From JBBQLG01 sp964251665 (GTDB lineage: Bacteria; Bacteroidota; Bacteroidia; Cytophagales; Spirosomataceae), in assembly GCA_964251665.1 (NCBI GenBank), contig CAXUKO010000001.1:248001-312000 (forward strand): a stretch of 64,000 nucleotides of DNA, in the 5' to 3' direction. Made by a program: the position numbers and the translations under genes. The notes under the pieces were generated by a model. It saw only the letters and a list, made by a program, of their open reading frames with translations, searched no databases and was not told where the DNA came from. Positions 59,347 to 64,000 of this stretch are shown here, one piece after another. The stretch's first letter is position 1; every line of letters starts with the position of its first letter.

Positions 59347-59826
59347 ATGAAAAAGGAAAAAACCGTCGATTTTCATATAAAATGTGGATGGCATACCATC
59401 TCACGCATGTACAATACCTACGCAGCGCCATACGACATGACGATGGCAATTGGGTTTGTGCTGCTTAATATCGATCTGGAGCAGGGCACTCCCGCTACGA
59501 AGATTGGCCCGTTGCTGGGCATGGAACCGCGTAGTTTAGTCAGAATGCTGAAAAGCCTGGAGGACCGGGGCTGGATTCGGCGCGAAACCGATGAGGCTGA
59601 CAAGCGATTCGTCCGCATTGTGCTGACCGATGAGGGGAAAGCGAAGCGTGAGATTGCCCGGACCGGTGTGATTCAGTTCAACAATATGATTCGGGAGCAG
59701 ATTCCGCTGGAGAAATTAGTCGTTTTCTTCGATGTCATAAAAGAGATCAACCGCATCGTGGATGAGGAAAACGGTCGGCTTAAAACGGTTCTTTCGGCCA
59801 GTGCCGAAGCGGAGGAACTGCTTTAG
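59347..59826 (+). CDS. MarR-family transcriptional regulator
   Basis: A 159-residue winged-helix regulator. The wing region has the MarR signature LEDRGWIRRETDEADKRFVR near residue 77, followed by IVLTDEGKAKREIA. The recognition helix region reads GPLLGMEPRSLVRMLKSL near 57. Helices at both ends form the dimer interface. It precedes the FadN-like beta-oxidation gene and probably controls it. A likely ligand is an acyl-CoA or fatty acid (inference). Confidence 0.92.
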   Translation: MKKEKTVDFHIKCGWHTISRMYNTYAAPYDMTMAIGFVLLNIDLEQGTPATKIGPLLGMEPRSLVRMLKSLEDRGWIRRETDEADKRFVRIVLTDEGKAKREIARTGVIQFNNMIREQIPLEKLVVFFDVIKEINRIVDEENGRLKTVLSASAEAEELL

Positions 59827-59850
59827 CGCTATCAAAAATCAAGCAGAACA

Positions 59851-60051
59851 ATGACTTGGACAAGCATTTTTGATGTAAATGAGAGCGGAATACTGCTTAG
59901 GCTGCCTGCCAATTATAACAATAAGAAGGTACTGATCAGTATCGGGTACAGCAGCGATCAGAAGGCCATTAACTACCGTCAGAGGCCATTGGCGGTTAAT
60001 GACCCGTTGTCTGTAGCTGAGATTGACGAAGTGCAGTATGATTTTTCATAA
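59851..60051 (+). CDS. Small protein of unknown function between MarR and the FadN-like gene
   Basis: A 66-residue acidic protein (MTWTSIFDVNESGILLRLPA, then NYNNKKVLISIGYSSDQKA, ending VAEIDEVQYDFS). It starts 24 bases after the marR-like stop and ends 56 bases before the FadN-like ATG. No domain or homologue is recognised. It may be a real small protein or a chance frame; its place within an apparent operon and ATG start give weak support. Confidence 0.4.
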   Translation: MTWTSIFDVNESGILLRLPANYNNKKVLISIGYSSDQKAINYRQRPLAVNDPLSVAEIDEVQYDFS

Positions 60052-60107
60052 ACGATAGCTACCCTGAACACACGCTGTCGTTGACAACCCTAACGAAACG
60101 ATTACCA

Positions 60108-62543
60108 ATGGAAGCAACACTCGAAAAACCCAAAACCAGCAGTAAAAATCGTAGTATCCGCCGGGTCGCCGTATTAGGTTCCGGTATCATGGGATCGCGC
60201 ATTGCGGCTCACTTCGCCAACATCGGTCTGCAGGTGTTGCTGCTGGACATCGCTCCCAATCAGTTAGCTCCCGCAGAAGAAGCTAAAGGTCTGACGCTGG
60301 ATAAACCCGTCGTTCGGAATCGGATTGTGAATGATGCTTTTCAGACGATGCTCAAAGCAACTCCGGCATCACTTTACGATGCCAAATTTGCCGACCGTAT
60401 CAAGCTGGGCAACTTCGACGATAACCTCAAAGAGATTGCGCAGTACGATTGGATAATTGAAGTGATTGTCGAGCGGCTCGATATCAAACGGTCACTATAC
60501 GAACGTGTTGAGCAATTCCGCAAACCCGGAACACTAATCACTTCGAATACGTCGGGTATTCCCATGCATTTGCTGACCGAAGGCCGCAGCGACGATTTTC
60601 GCCGTAACTTCTGTGGTACGCACTTTTTCAACCCGCCCCGCTATCTGCGGTTGCTGGAGGTAATTCCCGGCCCCGACACTGATCCTGCCATCATCGACTT
60701 TTTGATGAAATACGGTGATCTGTACCTCGGCAAAACCACCGTACTCTGCAAAGACACGCCGGCCTTCATTGCGAACCGCCTTGGTATCTACGCCATGATT
60801 CAGACCATCCGCGTGGCCGAAGAAATGGGCCTGACGGTAGAAGAGGTTGATAAATTAACCGGCCCGGTATCGGGTAAACCAAAGTCGGGCACCTTCAGGC
60901 TCTCCGATGTAGTTGGTCTGGACACGACGGTGAATGTGGCCAGCAATTTGGTGAAACTGGAGTACGACGAGTCGCACGAAGCGTTTCAGCTGCCGGCTGT
61001 GATGCAGAAGCTGATGGATAACAAATGGCTGGGCGATAAAACCGGCCAGGGTTTCTACAAGAAAACGAAAGACGCGCAGGGTAAAACGGAGATTCTGGCG
61101 CTCGACCTGAACACGTTCGAGTACAAGCCTTCGCAGAAGTCGAAATTCGCGACGCTGGAAGCTACCAAGGCGATCGACAGCCTGAAAAAACGCTTTCCGG
61201 TGCTGATGGCGGGCAAAGACAAAGCGGGTGAGTTTTACCGAAAAACCTTCGCTGACACGTCTATTTATGCGACCAATCGCATCCCCGAAATTGCCGACGA
61301 ACTGTTCCGCATCGATGCGGCCATTACGTCGGGTTTCGGCTGGCAGATGGGCCTGTTTGAGACGTGGGATGCCATTGGTGTTCGGAAGGGTGTCGAGATC
61401 ATGGAAGCACTGGGTAAGAAACCGGCGCAGTGGGTGTACGATATGCTTGATAGCGGTGCCGACAGCTTCTACAAGGTACAGAACGGCGTTCGTCAGTATT
61501 ATGACATCCCGACTAAAAGCTATAAAGCTATTCCCGGTGCGGAGAGCTTCATTATTCTGGAAAATTTGTCCAATAATGTCGTTTGGAAAAACGCGGGGGC
61601 AACCGTCTATGACCTTGGCGATGGCATCCTGAACCTCGAATTTCATTCTAAGATGAACACGTTCGGGCAGGAGGTTGTCGAGGGCGTTCTTAAAGCAATT
61701 TCATTGGCTGAAAAAGATTTCCGGGGTCTGGTAATTGGTAATGACTCGACTGAAGCATTCTCGGCGGGTGCCAACCTGGCTACGCTGTTTATGTACGCCA
61801 TTGAGCAGGAGTACGACGAAATCAATATGATGATCGCTCAGTTTCAGCAAACCATGCTGCGGGCGCGCTACTCCTCTATCCCGGTTGTGGGCGCTCCCCA
61901 TTCGCTGGCCCTTGGTGGCGGTTGTGAACTGAATCTGCACGCTGACAAGGTAGTGGCGCATGCTGAGCTGTACATGGGTTTGGTGGAAGTAGGGGTTGGC
62001 CTGATTCCGGCTGGTGGCGGTACTAAAGAAATGGCTGCCCGTGCCTCGGATCTGTACCAAACCGGCGACCCTGAACTAAATATACTGCAGAGTGTGTACA
62101 TGAACATCGCCACCGCAAAAGTGTCGACCTCGGCTGCGGAAGCGAAAGCCATGAACTACCTGCGGCCGACCGATCAGATTGTGCTGAACCGGAGCCGGCT
62201 GATTGCGGAAGCGAAACAAGCCGCCATCGAACTGGCCGAAAACGGCTACACGCAACCCAAGCCGCGCACCGACATTAAGGTACAGGGTAAAACCGGTATC
62301 GCGCTGTTTAAAGCAGGTATTACGGCGATGCACATGGGCCGATTCATTTCGGATCATGATCTCAAAATCGCTGACAAACTGGCTTACGTGATCTGCGGGG
62401 GCGATTTGAGTGTACCACAAACCGTTTCGGAGCAATATCTCCTGGACCTCGAACGCGAAGCCTTCCTGGCTCTGACGGGTGAGAAGAAAACGCTGGAGCG
62501 GATTCAGAGTCTCTTACAGGGCGGCAAACCCCTACGGAATTAA
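60108..62543 (+). CDS. FadN-like bifunctional 3-hydroxyacyl-CoA dehydrogenase / enoyl-CoA hydratase
   Basis: An 811-residue beta-oxidation enzyme. The start is MEATLEKPKTSSKNRSIRRV. The NAD-binding dehydrogenase is at the N-terminus (VAVLGSGIMGSRIAAHFANI near residue 23; catalytic NFCGTHFFNPPRYLRLLEVI near 173). The second dehydrogenase part spans about 200-420, and the crotonase fold lies at about 500-700 (SAGANLATLFMY near 560; ALGGGCELNLHADKVVAHAE near 603; LVEVGVGLIPAGGG near 627). This dehydrogenase-then-hydratase order is that of Bacillus FadN and is the reverse of E. coli FadB. No thiolase gene follows; a palindrome does. Confidence 0.93.
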   Translation: MEATLEKPKTSSKNRSIRRVAVLGSGIMGSRIAAHFANIGLQVLLLDIAPNQLAPAEEAKGLTLDKPVVRNRIVNDAFQTMLKATPASLYDAKFADRIKLGNFDDNLKEIAQYDWIIEVIVERLDIKRSLYERVEQFRKPGTLITSNTSGIPMHLLTEGRSDDFRRNFCGTHFFNPPRYLRLLEVIPGPDTDPAIIDFLMKYGDLYLGKTTVLCKDTPAFIANRLGIYAMIQTIRVAEEMGLTVEEVDKLTGPVSGKPKSGTFRLSDVVGLDTTVNVASNLVKLEYDESHEAFQLPAVMQKLMDNKWLGDKTGQGFYKKTKDAQGKTEILALDLNTFEYKPSQKSKFATLEATKAIDSLKKRFPVLMAGKDKAGEFYRKTFADTSIYATNRIPEIADELFRIDAAITSGFGWQMGLFETWDAIGVRKGVEIMEALGKKPAQWVYDMLDSGADSFYKVQNGVRQYYDIPTKSYKAIPGAESFIILENLSNNVVWKNAGATVYDLGDGILNLEFHSKMNTFGQEVVEGVLKAISLAEKDFRGLVIGNDSTEAFSAGANLATLFMYAIEQEYDEINMMIAQFQQTMLRARYSSIPVVGAPHSLALGGGCELNLHADKVVAHAELYMGLVEVGVGLIPAGGGTKEMAARASDLYQTGDPELNILQSVYMNIATAKVSTSAAEAKAMNYLRPTDQIVLNRSRLIAEAKQAAIELAENGYTQPKPRTDIKVQGKTGIALFKAGITAMHMGRFISDHDLKIADKLAYVICGGDLSVPQTVSEQYLLDLEREAFLALTGEKKTLERIQSLLQGGKPLRN

Positions 62544-62602
62544 CCTTTATCTCCTGTCCGACGCAGACGTTTGCGTTTATCGGCCCACGACTTAAGTCAT
62601 GA

Positions 62603-62663
62603 GCTAAACAAAGATTCCCCTCACCAATTCAATCTGAATTGGTGAGGGGAATCTTTGTTTAGC
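62603..62663. repeat. Perfect 29-base-arm hairpin after the FadN-like gene
   Basis: Arms 62603-62631 and 62635-62663 are exact inverted repeats around a three-base centre (ATC). The arms begin GCTAAACAAAGATTCCCC and end in CAATTCA. It lies in the 233-bp gap before the repeat-lipoprotein gene. It could end transcription, but the arms are far longer than a terminator needs and no T-run follows the outer end. A mobile palindrome is likely. Confidence 0.8.
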
Positions 62664-62776
62664 GGGTGTTGCCGGAAAGATTTTTAAAACCCTACGCAAC
62701 CGGCCCGCATCCTTCTCCGTATTGCCATTGAACCGGTTCAACTGACTATCCTTTTTCACCACTAACTCAGTTGATA

Positions 62777-63613
62777 ATGAAACTTTCCCTATATAACAGC
62801 CGCCTGCTGATGCTGGTGGCCGGACTAGCCACAGGCATCAGTGCCTGTACGACTAAGGATACCACCCCGCAGAATGACCTGTCGCTAACGACTACGTCAT
62901 TAGGGGCGGTGTTGACCGGTGAAAACAGCAAGACGCTGTATTTTTTTGCGCCCGATGCCAATGGCAATGCTAACTGTACCGGTGCCTGTACCGATACATG
63001 GCCGGTATTTTACAAGGAAACGCCATTACTCGGAACCGGCCTGAACGCGGCTGATTTCACGACGATTACCCGCACCGATGGGGCGAAGCAGACGGCGTAC
63101 AAAGGCTGGCCTCTCTATTATTTTAAGAATGATGCCAAATCCGGCGATGTCAATGGGGAGAACGTAGGCAGTACGTGGTTCGTCGCTAAAACCGAGTATA
63201 CTATCACAATGGGCGCCGGGCAACTGAAGGGTAATGATGGGAAGAATTACACATTCGATACCAAAGAAGGCACGGGAACGAGCATCTATTTCACCGATCA
63301 ACTCGGCCGCACACTATACGCCTTTGCTAATGACAAGAAGAGTAAGAACAATTATACGAAAGCAGATATGAGCAATAATGCCACCTGGCCCTTGTTTGAA
63401 GTTGCTTCGCTGAAGGAAATTCCGTCAACGCTGAAGAAAACGGATTTTGGCACCATTGATGTTTTTGGTCATACTCAACTTACGTATAAGGGCTGGCCGT
63501 TGTATTATTTCGGACCCGACGCCGGTCTGCGTGGCAATACCAAAGGGGTCAGCGTGCCCAGGCCGGGTGTATGGCCGGTGGTCAATGCCAGCTCGCCTGA
63601 TGCGCCGTTGTAA
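62777..63613 (+). CDS. Secreted lipoprotein with two lipoprotein_15-like repeats
   Basis: A 278-residue protein; the ATG at 62777 is preferred over a TTG two codons earlier. The signal (LLMLVAGLATGISAC) has a lipobox with Cys near 26. Two repeats of the COG4315 'secreted repeat' type follow (about 35-130 and about 165-265), each ending with YKGWPLYYF. The first has KTLYFFAPDANGNANCTGAC then TDTWPVFY. The function is unknown. An ECF sigma factor gene starts 65 bases downstream. Confidence 0.8.
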   Translation: MKLSLYNSRLLMLVAGLATGISACTTKDTTPQNDLSLTTTSLGAVLTGENSKTLYFFAPDANGNANCTGACTDTWPVFYKETPLLGTGLNAADFTTITRTDGAKQTAYKGWPLYYFKNDAKSGDVNGENVGSTWFVAKTEYTITMGAGQLKGNDGKNYTFDTKEGTGTSIYFTDQLGRTLYAFANDKKSKNNYTKADMSNNATWPLFEVASLKEIPSTLKKTDFGTIDVFGHTQLTYKGWPLYYFGPDAGLRGNTKGVSVPRPGVWPVVNASSPDAPL

Positions 63614-63678
63614 TATTTTTGTCGATATTGGCTCGACAGTGTCCGCCCGCTGAAGTCAAACAGTCATAGCTTTACCCG

Positions 63679-64000
63679 ATGCCCCAAACGTCTGACATGG
63701 TGATACTTGCTGACTTGCTGGCCGGTTGCCGGGCTGGTAACCGGCGTAGTCAGGAATTGCTGTACCGGCAGTTTTATGGCTACGCAATGGGTATCTGCCT
63801 GCGTTACACGACCACACGTGAGGAAGCACTGGAGGTGTTGAACGATGGGTTTTTGAAGGTGTTTACAAAACTGGATCTGTACGATGCTAATCAGCCGTTT
63901 AAAGGCTGGCTCCGTCGGATACTCATTAATTCAGCAGTAGATCAGTATCGACAGGCGGTGAAGCATTACTACCACGACGATGTGGATAGTGCAAACCACA
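63679..64000 (+). CDS. ECF-family sigma factor, N-terminal part (3' end outside window)
   Basis: The frame from the ATG at 63679 stays open to the last base (107 residues). It reads as sigma-70 region 2: RSQELLYRQFYGYAMGICLR near residue 23, then TTREEALEVLNDGFLKVFTK, then FKGWLRRILINSAVDQYRQA near 78, which is the -10-recognition part. Region 4 lies beyond the window. It follows the repeat lipoprotein gene by 65 bp. This is the second sigma gene in the window, of a different subgroup from that at 50.4 kb. Confidence 0.88.
   Translation, partial: MPQTSDMVILADLLAGCRAGNRRSQELLYRQFYGYAMGICLRYTTTREEALEVLNDGFLKVFTKLDLYDANQPFKGWLRRILINSAVDQYRQAVKHYYHDDVDSANH

Noticed and set aside
60855..61646. 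A 263-codon open frame on the minus strand
   Set aside because: It lies wholly antisense to the FadN-like gene, has no recognisable domain, and comes from the codon bias of the plus-strand gene.
1..64000. tRNA, rRNA, prophage, integrative element or biosynthetic gene cluster
   Set aside because: No such sequence was recognised on either strand; gene content is that of ordinary chromosomal DNA with scattered palindromic elements.

Overview
The window looks like chromosomal core DNA from a Bacteroidota bacterium of the order Cytophagales, probably close to Spirosoma (inference from gene content). The supporting signs are: a fused SecD-SecF; a heavy-metal RND pump fused to its outer-membrane factor; two TPR/PD40/OmpA proteins of the PorE type; a LytTR protein with a membrane N-terminus; a CarB without the C-terminal regulatory domain; and several TAnnTTTG -7 promoter boxes, the Bacteroidota consensus. 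No rRNA, tRNA, phage gene, transposase or CRISPR array was seen. Gene starts were usually moved downstream of the longest reading frame, to the first Met that begins the conserved protein or a signal peptide.

Layout. 1-2.5 kb: end of a protoporphyrinogen oxidase gene, a dolichol-phosphate-mannose-synthase-like glycosyltransferase, and a toxin-antitoxin pair whose toxin is frameshifted. 2.5-9.4 kb: a metal-efflux group (His-rich secreted protein, CzcA-OMF fusion, CzcB-like lipoprotein) and an orphan CdiA-C-like nuclease. 9.5-13.5 kb, minus strand: uvrB, nadA, nadC. 13.6-19 kb: secDF and an amino-acid permease. 19-23 kb: a sulfur module (Crp/Fnr regulator, TauE-like exporter, persulfide-dioxygenase/rhodanese fusion, two YeeE/YedE half-transporters). 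23-31 kb: PorE-like protein, TspO-like protein, folK, aminotransferase, lipoprotein, heptose-phosphate kinase, hemE, DinB. 31-38 kb: glycosyltransferase, MsbA-like ABC exporter, envelope proteins of unknown role. 38-46 kb: two Tat-exported ferritin-like proteins, a lipoprotein, carB, and a tandem DUF4394 lipoprotein. 46-51 kb: aldo/keto reductase, two paralogous beta-barrels, acyl-CoA dehydrogenase, anti-sigma-like protein and ECF sigma factor. 51.7-59.2 kb: second PorE-like protein, ispE, a heme-copper oxidase subunit III, a polyprenyl synthase, rhomboid, LytTR protein, DUF2306-like protein. 59.3-64 kb: MarR regulator, a FadN-like beta-oxidation protein, a repeat lipoprotein and the start of another ECF sigma gene.

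The most unusual content is non-coding. Several different palindromic elements fill intergenic gaps. Two of them (25.16 and 29.66 kb) are copies of one family whose paired arms have changed together. A third kind lies in frame inside the CzcA fusion, and a perfect 29-bp-arm hairpin lies after the fadN-like gene. Several genes have a -7 box so close to the ATG that leaderless or near-leaderless transcripts are likely. The best candidates for unusual biology are the palindromic elements, the pump-OMF fusion with an internal signal-like segment, the anti-sigma gene that runs into the antisense strand of acyl-CoA dehydrogenase, and the sigma/anti-sigma pair divergent from a PorE-like gene.
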